A stretch of 64,000 nt of DNA, taken from Sympetrum striolatum. Taxonomy: Eukaryota; Arthropoda; Insecta; Odonata; Libellulidae. A model generated the notes under the pieces. The model saw only the letters and a list, made by a program, of their open reading frames with translations. It made no database searches and was not told the origin of the DNA. Below, one piece after another: positions 13,401-27,000 of the stretch (position 1 is the stretch's first letter; each line of letters opens with the position of its first letter). Made by a program: the position numbers and the translations under genes. The DNA lies in NCBI GenBank assembly GCA_947579665.1, contig OX388350.1, positions 28,243,393-28,307,392 on the forward strand, written 5' to 3'.

Positions 13401-15930
13401 GTGGTAGAATGAGATACAAGGATTGCCTGGTTTTAAGCAATAGTAAACAAGGTGTTTCAATTAGTTCAACAAATGGTAAGTTGGGCTTAATCCAAAAGTG
13501 GGATCATCCATTCGTGGCGCCATTCTTTCAACGCTATTCTGGAAGCATAGACGCTTCTTATTCACGGAGCACGCTTCCTCAAGTTTTCATCAGCCACTGC
13601 TTACAAATAAGCTTTGGCTTCTCAGAATTTCTTGCCTATACATTCTATCAAAGGCCTTAACCATTGTTCTCGAACTATATATCGATCTACAGCTCTCCTT
13701 CCTTCTATTCTAGTAAATTACGGTCACAAACGATCGCAGATTCACAAATTTGATATCTTTATTAAGTAACAATTGCCACGTGCAATATAAATACTTAACA
13801 CATCAATGAGTCCCTAGAAATATAAAATGTTTCCTAGATTTTAGCGTGAAACTTACGCAATTATCTTCATTTTATTAAATGGCATTATATATTTTAAGCT
13901 AACTGAATGAGAGATTTATTAACGCTTGAGTCGTCAAATACATGCATAAGAGAATAGAACGAACACTTGCTTTGATAACATAGTACAGATTACTAAAAAC
14001 ATTAAATACATAATTTATTTGATTAGCTACAGTTCTTTTCAAAAAATAATATCAATAACTCAGTTGAGAAAACGTGCGAACATTCGAATCCCCTTGAGCC
14101 TACTCTGGCTCATCAGGGGGTTCTCTATATGAACAAATTATTCACTATTTACCCGAACAACATATTTTCGTTTTTCTTTTTACCTCAGAAAAGGAATTGA
14201 GGTCATACATGCTGTCAGGCATACTGTTAAAAATTGTAGGTACCACAACCTGTTGGTTAAATGTTGTGGTAAATATTGGTTGTAGAATCTAACTACATCA
14301 TAAAAGCATTTTTTCTTGTTCTCATATTATGATTTTTGACCTTCTGTGACAAATGTTATCTTTTGTAATAATTAAGAATAATATTGGTAATTTCGTGGAG
14401 GCCTAACATAATTGTTTAAAATTTCTTCACGCTTTGGTGGTGCATCTAATGTAGATATTTTCGAATAGTAAATTGTAACAGATCGGTTACATTATTTTAT
14501 TATTGAATCAGTCCTTATTAATATGTTAACCCGAATATTGAAAAATGTATAATGAGATGATATCGTCATTGATTTTAAATCATATCGCTTTAAGCGGATG
14601 TACAGATTTTTACAATATATACTCTCTATTCTAATAAACTTCACTGTATCAGGCGAGGTGTTGTGGTAATCCATGATGGAAAGAATCTAAGAAAGATTTG
14701 TACTTTTACCACCTTTGGGCCTTTCGTCAACGGACTAATTTTTTCGTCATTCAGCTCCTTCCGCTTTCTTTATGACGAATGTTGAAAGAAAACTGATTCC
14801 TCACTTTAGGAAATCATTTAAAGAAAGGCACGTATGTTATATTCCTACTACTACATTCGGTTTCGCTCTTTCCTTAGCATTTGTATGTAAGTAAGAATAG
14901 AAAAGTCATTTAGGATTTACTCGATATCATACTGTTTATTGTTTAGGGCAAAAGTGAAAATGTTTGAAAATTCCATACATCACTTTTATAATACTTCAAG
15001 CTGAAGGTTCTCAAATATAAGCAAAATGCACCCCGCGAAAGGTTTTCGTGCGGTCTGCCACCGCATTTTGCAAAGCTGAATTGCGTCCCTCATATTTAAT
15101 TCATATCTTGTATCAATTACACTTTATTTGGTTACATTTTTATTTCCTTTCGATTTAAACTCCTTTGACTATTGTGTGCTAGATAAAGCCTCAAAGGAAT
15201 AGAAAACGATGATCCTATCGACCCATTTCGCCCAGCACTTGCACTTTATATCACTGGTCCTCTCTTTAAGTACTTCCTACCACTCCCCTTACTCTAAATG
15301 TTTATTTTAGTAAGCCTAAAAAGGCTGTATAATTTTCCGGGCCATTTCGATGCGTCACCACTACGGGATTGAGTGTTCCTTTTGTGCCTAGTTCTTCCTA
15401 GTGAGCAAAGGCGGCAAGTCATCATTAATTATAAACACAATAGTTGCGATTGTTCCCTCGCTAGAGACCAGCGTTCGTGACGCCACTGCTTAAATTGGCC
15501 CTCCTCAACTGTGGCTGGACCTCATATCGTGATGGCCCTTTCTCGGAAAACTTCCTTAGTCAGACACCGGTCTCGTTTTCCGAAAGTAGTGGGAGTTCCT
15601 GTTTCGCTATCCTTGGGTCGGTAAAGAACCCAAAAAGTGGGGATGACCGTGTTCCCTTCTGGTTAGAATCAGACCTCTGGATGGATTCGATAGTTATTTA
15701 TTATTGATAATAAACATCCCGAGAAATAAGACGTTTTTAAAATACAAAATCGTCAACTAGCGAAGATGGGACTAGTATGATATTTTCTTGTAATTTCGTC
15801 TGAATGTTTTATCTTATATTTTGTGTGATATTTATTATTTTCTTATGGTGTACTATTGCAATTTTTACTTTTTTATTTTATATTACTATCATTTTTGTAG
15901 TTTCGTAATTATATTTTTTTGTAATTTCCA
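10474..15930. other. Gene-less stretch
   Basis: AT-rich DNA with a small stem (TGAGCC/GGCTCA, 14095-14112) and a 9-bp stem TCGGAAAAC/GTTTTCCGA (15543-15583). The open frame at about 13322-13660 is not recognisable. Confidence 0.6.
12605..12704. repeat. AT-rich direct repeat
   Basis: TCAAATAGTTTATTATTTAT plus TTA is repeated exactly at 12605-12627 and 12662-12684 (23 bp). TATTATTATTATT lies between, and a third partial TCAAATAG is at about 12697. Local slippage or duplication is the simplest reading. Confidence 0.8.
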
Positions 15931-16205
15931 TGTTATACACAGCTTTCTTCTACATCTTTTAGCTTGTATTATCAGTAGGTTTGCGCAGGTTTTTCACACC
16001 TCCCTTCTTTGTGGGTGTTTTCCAGCAGTGGATCTTTCCTCCCAAGATATCACCTTGTTTTTTTACATCTACTTCTTCTAAAGTTTTCCTCTCTATTTCT
16101 ATTAACCTACACAAAACGTTTTTATGTTTATAATATTATTGACGACAGGTTAGATGGAAGATGAGACTTTTTAGTCTCAATCTCGCCTTAATAAAGACCT
16201 TATAA
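15931..16205 (+). mobile_element. LINE 3'-end family, copy 3
   Basis: Carries all family blocks, then GAGACTTTTTAGTCTC (terminal hairpin, about 16162-16178) and the polyadenylation-like AATAAA before the end. The tail is short and imperfect. Plus orientation, 5'-truncated. Confidence 0.78.
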
Positions 16206-19200
16206 GACCTTGATTACCTAAATAATCGCAAAATTATGACGAAGATTTTTTTTAACTTAAGTTTGGAGGTTAAAATGGGGTATGTTGTATGAAACGTCGT
16301 CAGAAAGTATGCTAGAATAAACAAAGCGAAGAAGGATGGTAAATTAGAGTAATCTTTAAAAATGTATAACTCACTATAAGAAGGCTCTGTCTCTTTAGTG
16401 GAAATGCGGGAATGAAGGGAATCGGAGGATATACTAAAGGCAAAGAAAGGACGGTAAAGGCGGGGTGAGAAGTAAATGCTTTATTAAACAGTTGAAAACT
16501 TAGGATTAATTATATCAATTAAAGAATTTATATTATTAATCAACTGGATTAAGTCCATTATTCGTTTCCGTTGAAAATTAGATTTTGTTCACACTAATTG
16601 AAATTTTAAGAAAATTTGAATGAATCACTTGCTGGAATAATTTACTAAAACGCAGTCTAAACAAACTTTTGATAAATTGACGAGGATACGTCGCTCTAAA
16701 GCACTTTCAGGATCTAAATCGCTAGCTAAAGTAAACTTCCACCCGCAACTTCTCTGTACTAACCTCGTCGTATTAAATAAAAACAGATTCGTAATGTATT
16801 TTATTTCTAATGATATTAAATCCTTATAATTAGCATAGGAAGGGATAATTACGCCAGACTCGAAGCTGCATACCAACTTTAGTTTCAAAGAAACGTATGG
16901 AATTAGATCGTGAAATAGGCGTCGAGTGACATGATGAACTCATAACTCATCGAAAGAAACCCAGCCGCTTTCCGACGAAGAAATTTTGGCTACTTGATAC
17001 ACAGTGCAAGCGACAACTGCAACTCTGTTTGGTAAGAGAAACTCATGAGTCATGAGTTTATGAAGGCTTATGGAGGAAGACCTAAACAATTCGTGAATCA
17101 TCGAAGCGTGTGTTTGGAAAACCCCTTGGAGTTCAGGCAACCCGCGATTCTGCAGAGAATAACATCACGTTTTTAAACTGAAATTTCGTCATTGTTGTTT
17201 CTTATGATTTATGAAAAGAAGTTTCAAAACGCGTATACTGCGCGCAAATATAAAGAATCTTGGATGGGGTAAATAATTTGTGGAGCATTTAAAAAGAAGC
17301 TAATTAGTAATTTGGAGATGAAAATTCATGTTTTGCAGTTACTTATTCCTCCTCGTGGTCATAATGTGGAATGTTAGCAAAATGAAAATATGCACGTTTT
17401 ACAGTTGCTGTCAAATCAGGGCTAATTGGGAAGAACGGAGAAATGCCTTCTGGAAGCATTTCAAACTCGTGGAGCCCTTTTTCGAAAGTGGACTCTTCTT
17501 AACCAGAATTCATTCACTTCTCAAGTACCACGAAGCTTTCGCGGGTCTAAATTTAATGAATGCCATCACAACAAGAGATAGTAGCATTTATATCGCGACA
17601 AAAATTTACATTTTAACGGAAAGGAACTGCTTTAAAGATATTTTCGTCTATTTTCATCTCCGTGGTTGAACGTAAATCTCGCCTTCTTCAACACAAACTT
17701 TATTTATTCATTTCGTATTACGTCGCATTTGGCCGTTATATATATTTATGTTTTTTGATTATATTGTATTTAAGTGTAATCCCCCGTCAAACGAAACGGG
17801 GTTTCATTTCAAATTTAAACAAATGTGCATCGTTTAAATAATTCTGCATCTTATAAGAACAATATGGGCTTAAATTCCTCATGTATTTACAATCGCCTTG
17901 GTCGTCAGGGGGACTATCTATTTACTGCGATGAAATTTTTCATAATTTTGATTATTTTGCTGTAGTACACGCAATGTCAATTCAGGAAGTATATTCCAGG
18001 AGCGAATTAATCTTTATTTAATTTCTCTTCTCTTGGTACTATCTCGATTTTCTAGGACCATTACTTCCAATTTAATTCTGTAAAAGTAACAAAGCCTGCA
18101 AAGAAACAAACTTTATGTCCATCTCTTATGAAAGCCTTTCTGAACAATCTGGAGTCGAACCCGGTACTATTACCGAATGAAACCTTCAAACTTTTATTTC
18201 CGTCCTGCGAAATTTGGTTCAATTCGGAGGAATGGTTTAAGGGGAAAGATCGATAAACGTAGATTTGTGGACAGACAAACAGATAGATTAACTTCGCAAA
18301 CAATATATACAATTGTTGTTGTATATACATTTGGTTTTTTCTACAAAAATATACAAGCTTACACAATACACAAAAGTTCCAATAGAAACTATTTTAATTC
18401 ATAAAATATGTGTGAACTACTCGTATTTAATTTGGTATTAAACGTTTTTAATTTAAGAATTTTATCTATTGGTATGGTCTGGGTTCGTAGTGGTTATAAA
18501 TATAATAATAATAATAATTTATTTAACTCAAGGAAAAATCTTACACGCATGGACAAGCCTCAAGTGAGTGAAATATAGGCATACCCGAAAAAACTTGTTT
18601 GGGGACTGCCTGCATCCAATATAATAGCGATTGTTCGATAGGAGAAAATTAATTATGAATAAAACTCCATTGGGCACAAATACAAAATAAATAATACTGT
18701 GTTAAATACAAACAGTAAATATAAACAAACTATTACATATTGCTCATGTTTAGTGCTGAGCAAATAGCACAGACTATATGCAAGAAAGGTTTCATGTACA
18801 AAAGTCGTTTTAAATAAATTAACCCATTGGCATATTAACACGACAAACATATATAATAAACTGAGATACTGAGATGATATGAACAGAAAAACTGAAACGA
18901 TATGCAAAAATACAATAATCAAACAGAAATCCATCAAATTAAAAACAAAAATTTTCAATCACACTATTATTGAAAAGCCAAGATTTAAGGCTTCTTGAAA
19001 ATATAGATGTATCCATCAAACCATCTGTATTGATCGCTATGGATTTGAAGTGGCCGAGGACAAAACGCATTGTCATTCATTCGGAATTCTTAATTCAGCA
19101 GATTTCCACCCCGGGGAAAGATCTCGATTCTTTTCAGGTGAGCAATGGGGTAAAAGAGCACTTCCCGCAATCTTTAAAATCCTCTCTAAAATATGCCGAA

Positions 19201-19984
19201 GACTCTTAAAATTAGCATCGGTGCGCCAGTCCCGAGAATGTTTCCGACTCGAACGCAATCCCAAGCATTCTCTCCGAAGTCCTCGTCATCGAATTTAATT
19301 AAGTGTAGATTTCTGTGACTTGTTTCAATGGAAAACGGAGCAGGCTCTAAGAATAGCGTGGGACGGTATTTATATATGCTCCAGTGCTACGTAGGAGTCG
19401 CGGGAGGGTTTTTTCCCCCGAGGCAAAAAATGAGTCGTTTTGAGATCTTCGGGGAGGCGTCTTTTGAGAGCGCGTCCCTCTTAGGTAAAATATTCTTTTC
19501 CCCTATTATGGCTTCTGGAATGCGATATATCACCGCCCGGAGTATGCACGGGGTTCCTCTCGGAATGGGGACGTTTTTGTTTCTCGGATGTCGCTTTGCG
19601 CATTTTTCTGGTTAATTTCGATTCGTGAGCGAAATGTCGCAAGGGGAGATTTATCCGATGCGCTGCAAATCATCTTTCGAACGAATGTGCATTCGAGACC
19701 AGTATATCGTCCTTTGCCATCAAAGAGACTATTAATTCTCGGTAAGGGAGATTGTGACCGAGTTAGGGATGCCGGATGGTATTAAAAATGTGCACGACTT
19801 TGATGTTTTTGAAAGGCTAAAGGCACAAATAGGAGTCATATGAGTAGGAATTACCTGAATAGGCTTATTAGGTATTAACCGCGCTAGATTAACTACAGGT
19901 ACTGTATAAAGGAATTGAAGGAGTGTGTTTCAAAGGAGGTTTGCATCCATTGGTTTTCATTCCGTTTTATGATCCATATAATAA
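16206..19984. other. Gene-less stretch with the 18.5 kb tail element
   Basis: No gene seen. A GC-richer island spans about 19030-19790 with several open frames on both strands, none recognisable. A box B-like GGTTCGACTCC occurs on the minus strand near 18152. Confidence 0.55.
18509..18965 (-). mobile_element. Possible LINE 3' UTR with (ATT)n tail
   Basis: Seen from the minus strand, a roughly 450-base AT-rich, ORF-free sequence ends CCTTGAGTTAAATAAATTAT and then an (ATT)n run. This fits a LINE 3' end. There is no second copy in the window and no coding remnant, so it could also be a plain microsatellite in AT-rich DNA. Confidence 0.4.
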
Positions 19985-20196
19985 TACTGCTACGTTTAAA
20001 CTTTCCCGAACTTATTTTTTCCCGCGGAAACGCCGAGCAGGAGAAATGTAAATTCCGGGGGTAGATAGGTAGGTATGTATGTAGGTAGGTAGCTGTACCC
20101 ACTATATGTGGCGCTATCTGCCACCACAATTTTACATTACTCCTGCTCGGCGTTTTCTCGGGAAAAAATAAGTTCATCGACTTTTTGAACGTAGTA
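19985..20196. mobile_element. Family A MITE-like element, copy 1
   Basis: About 212 bp with long inverted arms: TACTGCTACGTTTAAAC at the left and TTTTTGAACGTAGTA at the right, each followed inward by TTATTTTTTCCCGC and CGCCGAGCAGGAGAAATGTA (or their complements). The core carries a short TAGG run (GATAGGTAGGTATGTATGTA). A second core segment (ACTATATGTGGCGCTATCTG) is present in all full copies. TA-type edges and a GTTCAAAAAG-like terminus suggest a mariner-related MITE (inference). Confidence 0.82.
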
Positions 20197-23077
20197 ATAT
20201 GAACTAATTTGATTTGACATATATGACTCCACCCATTGGTATGTCTCATGATATGCAGATGAGACTTCTTCGGAATATATTCTCTATTTGAATCATGCAT
20301 ACTTTTCAAAAAACATAATTTTAGCATTGTAATTTTAATGTAATATGATTTCGAAATTTTTCCTACTGCCACCAGATGTGCACCTTCTTGCAATTCAAAT
20401 TCGTAATAATTGTAATCAAATAATAGATTTGGATACTCTAAGAGGTTAAATTTGTTAGTATTTTCATTTCTGTCTATAAGTAATGCCTTAATTTAAAAGA
20501 TTATTATTTCGGCGAAAGAGGTTACTTCGTTTTACATGTGTCACATTTTAGATGATTAGTTGTTAAACTAAGATAAAAACTAAAATATTAGCGCCAATAT
20601 CAATACTAATTATTGTTATTTGAAACCTTCTGCTCGGTTTTCTTTGGAACTGCTAACAAATGATTTTAATTTTAGCATAGAAAAGCTTTTCTGGGAATGA
20701 ATACCTTGAATGTATTGCAAAGAAGTACAAAAAAGCTGGTGAAATACCACCGGGCCAAGGCCTCTACAGTCGATTTTTTTCAAAGGAGTATTATTCGTAT
20801 CGTCGATAGAAAATTAGGTTTATACCCCCCCTATAGGTCCTAAATGTGGAATCACAAACCTAAATGGGCCGCTCTATTTAATAGAACTATATCGATCGAT
20901 GAGTCGTTTAAAGGGACTTTTAATTGTTATTAACGGTGGTTGTGACTTAATTCTCTAGTAACTGTGACAGAAACACTTCGTACTTAAATCTCGTTCTAGA
21001 TATAAGATAATGAAACAATTTTATAACCATCTTTTTATATGGCATCCTGAACTCACTTTCTCCGTGCTCCACGATTTGTTTTTCATCGCAGCGTTTTTAT
21101 ATAAATAATTAGTGGAGGGTGTTATTACTAATTATGGGGCTAATCTCGGGGCACAAAAATTGATCTTTTTAACAGTGTGTAGCACTAGCACTGCGCTCCG
21201 TAGCGTAAACGCCACATATAATGCTTCGTTTGGAAATTTATTTTATATACTAACTAATCAACATGTTTTAAACAACTTGTGGTTACTAATAGATAGTAAT
21301 TCGTCATCGTAGTCGAGCACCAATGATATCCCGAATAAATTTCTTCATTTATGGCAGTGAGAAAATTCCAATATGTTCCTTTTTAATTTTAATTTCGTAC
21401 AGCTACGAAATTTTCTGTAATGTTTGGAACACTTAATTTTTCACATTATATGAAATCGCTCAACGTGTCCAATTAGGTGGAAAAAATCTATTGAAAGACT
21501 GAATCAACCTTAATTTGAGTGACTGCTGTTTCAAAACCTATCGTGAATCTTCTATAAGAAGGTTGGGTTACACGAACTTCCTGGAAGTAAACTAAACTCC
21601 AAAATCTCATGCAGTAAGTTATGAATCGGCCACACCCTTGCGCTTCCAGCTCAATATTCTGAAAGCTTCCAATATCATGAAATGCCTTAGAAATTGCTCT
21701 CATACATTCTGAAGCTATAATCAAAATATCACAGAGAACGGGTTTCAGCGAGACATAAATTAGGGGCCATAGATTATATCACGTGTCAGAGGTTCTCGAT
21801 TTCAAGCTCGACTGTATTTTGATACAATTTAAGTGAAGCCTTTAATCTAATTTTTTCAATGGCATAGCTATAATTTAAGAACCATGTGAGGCATTGGTGA
21901 AGTCTGTTGCAACTGTTTTCCTAATTTGAATTTAGTACTGTCTGTAAAGTATTCAGCCCGAAGGCCGATTGGTACCTCACCCCTCTGACATAAGCTACTA
22001 AGAGCTTGCAGAGATGAATGAGGTTCTCTAGGCAGGATGAGGAGTGAGGTAGTTTGCGATTGCTTTCCTCACTGAGCCAGAATGCTATAAGCGGAACATA
22101 ACCACGCAAGTGAAGCATAATGACTCTATAAGTAACACTTTTCTTGGTATTCTATAAGGAGACATTTTGATCAGTGCAATAATTCAATCACATCTCAGTA
22201 GCTTTCATTTCATCACAGCCATGATCAAGACTGGGACAAAAAAATGAAAGATACATTTTCTCTATCCTGTACCACATGACAAATGAAAATGTTCCATTCA
22301 TCAGAGTATGGTAGCAGTAACCGAATGTAGCACATTAAGTCCAATAAAAAAAACTGTCACAACGTTTTTTAGTCCGAATACTCAACATTTAAAATCGCTT
22401 TGCTATTATCGAATCAGCCATTTAATTTTCGTTTTGTTTAGCTTCCTCAGTTTTTGGAAAATAAAACATTATGGGTTAAAATACATGAAAAGCTCTCTAT
22501 TATTGATTCAATCTAGATTGAAAATTAAATGAACTTCCACGGATGAAATGAATAAACTTGTTTTCAAAAGTCGTTGTGAAAATAATGCATTTGAGCATTT
22601 TTGTCGCTTGATTGAATTAATTCGACCATCGGTTCATCTATGTTCCACATTTGGGTTAAAATTTCTCGCCAGATTTGAAATATTATTTCGAAGTGCACGC
22701 ATGTTAACTTGATTTGGATGACCTATGGATAGCCCTTGGGATGGGCAATGAATGAGCATGATGATTGAATTGCGCATTCAACCGAGAGAATAAGAAATGA
22801 TTTCCTTTTACATTTACATACGTTTATCCTGTTATAAAATACCTACTTAAAACATAACCTACCACTGAATTCCAGGGAGCAAACTTGCTATTATTTGAGG
22901 GTCATTAGTATATTTTGTATGACATATCTCAATCGAAAAGGAAACAGTTGACATATGAACTGTAAAAGATCGACCACGCATGGATTACACTCGATTTTTT
23001 CAGCAGGAAGAGAATTTCAGAAATGTAATGCTTCAGGCATAAAATATCAAAATATTTTCTCGATTCCGGTAATCATG
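20197..23077. other. Gene-less stretch
   Basis: No gene seen. At about 21850-22120, minus strand, the text GGCTCAGTGAGGAAAGCAAT, CTACCTCACTCCTCATCCTG, GAGGGGTGAGGTACCAATC looks like a structured repeat consensus and not random DNA, but there is only one copy here. Confidence 0.5.
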
Positions 23078-24003
23078 TACTACATCGTTCAAAAAGTTCC
23101 CAAACTTATTTTGTCCGGTGTAAACGCCGAGCAGGAGAAATGTAAAATTCTGTTGGCCTCTTAGATAGAGCCAAATATTGTGGTTACAGCTCCGTACCAC
23201 CTATCTACCTATCTACCTATCTACCTACCTACCTACCTACCTACCTACCTACCTACCTACCTACCTACCTACCTACCTACCTATCTACCTACCTATCTAC
23301 CTACCTATCTACCTACCTATCTACCTACCTATCTACCTACCTATCTACCTACCTATCTACCTACCTATCTACCTACCTATCTACCTACCTATCTACCTAC
23401 CTATCTACCTACCTATCTACCTACCTATCTACCTACCTATCTACCTACCTATCTACCTACCTATCTACCTACCTATCTACCTACCTATCTACCTACCTAT
23501 CTACCTACCTATCTACCTACCTATCTACCTACCTACCTACCTACCTACCTACCTACCTACCTACCTACCTACCTACCTACCTACCTATCTACCTACCTAT
23601 CTACCTACCTATCTACCTACCTATCTACCTACCTATCTACCTACCTATCTACCTACCTATCTACCTACCTATCTACCTACCTATCTACCTACCTATCTAC
23701 CTACCTATCTACCTACCTATCTACCTACCTATCTACCTACCTATCTACCTACCTATCTACCTACCTATCTACCTACCTATCTACCTACCTATCTACCTAC
23801 CTATCTACCTACCTATCTACCTACCTATCTACCTACCTATCTACCTATCTATCTACCTACCTATCTACCTACCTTTCTATCTACCTATTTACCTACCTAT
23901 CTACCTACCTATTTACCTACCTATCTATCACCAGAATTTTACACTTCTCCTGCATGGCGTTTTCGCGGGAAAAATAAGTTCTGGAACTTTTAGAACGATG
24001 TAG
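23078..24003. mobile_element. Family A MITE-like element, copy 2, with a giant microsatellite core
   Basis: Left arm TACTACATCGTTCAAAAAG (23078 on) and right arm ending GGAACTTTTAGAACGATGTAG (about 23983-24003) bracket a tetranucleotide array of about 730 bp. The family arm sequence (GCCGAGCAGGAGAAATGTAA; CTTCTCCTGCATGGCGTTTT) lies immediately outside the array. The element is therefore about four times the usual family length, entirely because of the core expansion. Long open frames across it are artefacts: on the plus strand the repeat has no stop in any frame. Confidence 0.82.
23197..23930 (+). repeat. CTAC/CTAT microsatellite with a 12-base higher-order unit
   Basis: The array is built of CTAC and CTAT tetramers. 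Two long blocks (about 23281-23528 and 23586-23840) repeat the 12-mer CTAT-CTAC-CTAC. Pure CTAC runs (about 23221-23280 and 23529-23585) precede and separate them. The right end is degenerate with CTTT and ATTT variants. It sits where other family A copies carry only a few such tetramers. Confidence 0.95.
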
Positions 24004-27000
24004 AAGATTTTAGTTACTGATTATTTCCCTTTACAATTTTTAACCTGTTCGGTGAATTTTTAACAGCGTTATATGTTGCCATAGTACGAGACCATAAAGG
24101 AAGCAGATCCATGCTCGTTTAATCAGGAAATCATAAGTCACGTTGAAAGCGGGCTTTTACTTTTACCATGGTCTCTCAAACGCTCTCCCTCTTTCTCAGG
24201 ATCTCCTGCAGGACATCGTCGATTTCGTGGTACTAAAAAAACTTAATAAAATAAAAGTGACATTCATTGATAAAGATACCATTAATTCAGAAAAAAAGAG
24301 ACTCCTTTGAAATTATTCCTGTTGATATATTTGGTATTAGGGTCAACAGGCAAATGGCGACTCGTATCAAATTAAAAGGAATTATTTTGATTCGCGCTTG
24401 ATGTCTTCGGTAGTAGGTATTAATATCATTTTACAGTACGAAACCCGATAAAAATTTGTGAATAGATGGGAAATTTGCGAGAATCAGGCCGTGTAATTTC
24501 TAAGGATTCCAGCATTTCCGAAAGGGAAAACTTCGGTCTAAATATGCCGTAAGTGGGTTAAAGGAAAACGTGCTTGCATTCCACGGATGACTTCGAGAGA
24601 AGGACGAAAGAAATTTCCTAATTGGACTGCACGCGGCCCTAATCGTCGGTGCTTTAAATCTATTATTACTCCTCGTCCCTGAAAAAGTAGAGGAGTCTCT
24701 TCATTAACGAAACTATTCCCGTTTAGAATATAACGTTTAACGGTCAGCTGCATCTCAAAGATCCCTCGTTCTCGTCCTTTGTAAATGAGAAAAGTAATCG
24801 AAGAACAGTTCGTGGAGAAGTTGAACTATATAATTAATTTTTGGTCCAGACACTCATGAAGTTCAAGATGGATGTGATGGACATAGATTTAATGAAAATA
24901 TCTGAATTTCAAGGCATTTTCTGAGTAGAGGTTTAACAAGATTAATATTGAATTTTAATTAGCTGAAGAAAATTTGCACCGCACGAGCAGTTTGTTAATC
25001 TTCGTCCTTCAGTGATAAATAGCCATGTAAATATTTAAAAGCGAAATTTACGCAAGCCTGCTTCCTGGATTTGAATTCCATAACATTATTTTAACCAATA
25101 CGTATTTTCCCCGTTAAGTAAAACAAAGATGATTTGCTTACTTTGATTTCTCTAATACCCTGCTCACAAGGTCGTCTGATATCGATGGCGATTCGTAAGT
25201 TCTGTTAATAAGCAAAAATTAAACAGATATTACATTTTCGAGCTTACTGAATTGCAGATACAATATGTGAATTCAATTCAAAAGTGATAGTTCTGTCATT
25301 GTTTTTTGGGTGTTATTCGGTCAGCAATTGTTTGCTACACTTATGAAAAGAGAACCATATTATCAATTTTGACATTTTATCATCACCGAATAGCATATGC
25401 AAGATATCGTATCGGAAGGTTCATTTATGTGAATTAGCAATCACTAAAACATTGACGGTTAAAATAGCTTAGGTCTTATATTAACTACATTACTTTTTGC
25501 TGATATCTGTTTGTAACTTATCGCCATAAAAATCGCAAAGCTGGCATATAATAACATTCTTTCGGTGAAAAAGTGATAAAACCCAACTTCTATGTCTCAA
25601 AAGAGAATTTATTTTCGACCGGTTTTGGCTATCGATGGCCTTCATCGGGTCATCCTCATCTATGCCGAACCCATTGGAGAATCTCTTGCGGCACATACAA
25701 AGTTAGATTTCATTCATTCCGGGACGCTGTTCCATGAAATCCAACTAAACAATGCTACATTCCTTTATGAGAAAATTTCTCTCGAAATCCTTGATCGTAA
25801 ATTTTGTTTTTTTTGCATGAAAATTACAAAGCGTTCGATTATCAGGGAGATTCAATCAATTTGGTCATAAACACTCTATTCTCTCTCCAAAATATGCCCA
25901 AAATTAAATCGATGCATTTCGTTTTGTTTTGGTTATACTTGCGGTTTACCTTAAATAAACCCTCTTATCGGAGGCTCAGGAGGATCTTGTTAGTAAACAG
26001 GTGAGGAGATGTTGGTGGGCGACCACGGTGCTTGAGCGAAAAGGATGACCTTGTTCGCAAAGGGGCAATCTAGAAGCCCTCCAACGTCGAGGGTCGCCTC
26101 TCGGACCGAATTTCTTTTATGCCATCCTAATCCTCTTTCGCAAGCACGAAAAAATACTGCGATTAGCTCATTACATCTCCTGTTTTACAAATATTGCGTG
26201 GAGCGGTGCCCTTGAACGTCGCGCAACTGTTACAGCAAATTAATTACGAGTGATATTTTTAAGCGACCCAACGGGGTCTTATTTCTGCTTATTGGTCCTT
26301 CCGACATTTGAAGGTAAAAGGTCAGCAAGCTTTTTATTAACGGAATATCCCAAATATCATCCTGGGTAGTTCCATTTTAGGAATCATTGGAAACTACAAT
26401 AAAATACCGCTGCGAGAGATGAGTACCGTGTACGTGCGAGTATAAGCTGATCCAAATATAAAACGAGGTACATACCTAATTTTATCACAAAATAATCTAG
26501 ATAAAATAATGAAATCGAGTATAAATTGTGGGAATTGCAGCAGCTACTGGTAAATTTCAAATAAAAATAGATACCGATAAAATTACAGTAATTGAGGCAT
26601 TAGTAGGTTAAATGTAAAAATAGTTGTCAATTAAGGAAGTGAGGAATTCACAAGCCTATTTCCGACTTATTCCACTGGAGAATAGGTAAGTGGGACCCGA
26701 GTATGAGCCGAAAATGGTTTTTCAAAAACATGTACTGAAAAAATCAGTTTATACACGAATATGCACGGTAAATATAACTGCGAATGTATTCTCTTTGAGT
26801 TTGGGTTAACTCTTCCCCGCCACCGGAAACGAACTCCTAAACGCCTGCAAATTTCTGACAATGTGAAATACTTCGAGACAGTCGAGCGTGTCGCTATTTT
26901 CAGCATCATTACCCTTGCCTGATATCTCTTGAAATGTCATCATAATCATATATTTCATGGTGACGTAACTCGGCTACGTCATCTGCCTTAAACAAAAGGG

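Noticed and set aside
23197..23930. CRISPR-like or satellite array
   Set aside because: No repeat-spacer structure. It is a simple tetranucleotide array bounded by MITE arms.
23178..23993. Open frames of more than 260 codons reading YLPT/YLST repeats
   Set aside because: They only read the CTAC/CTAT microsatellite, which lacks stops on the plus strand. The array lies inside a MITE-like element.
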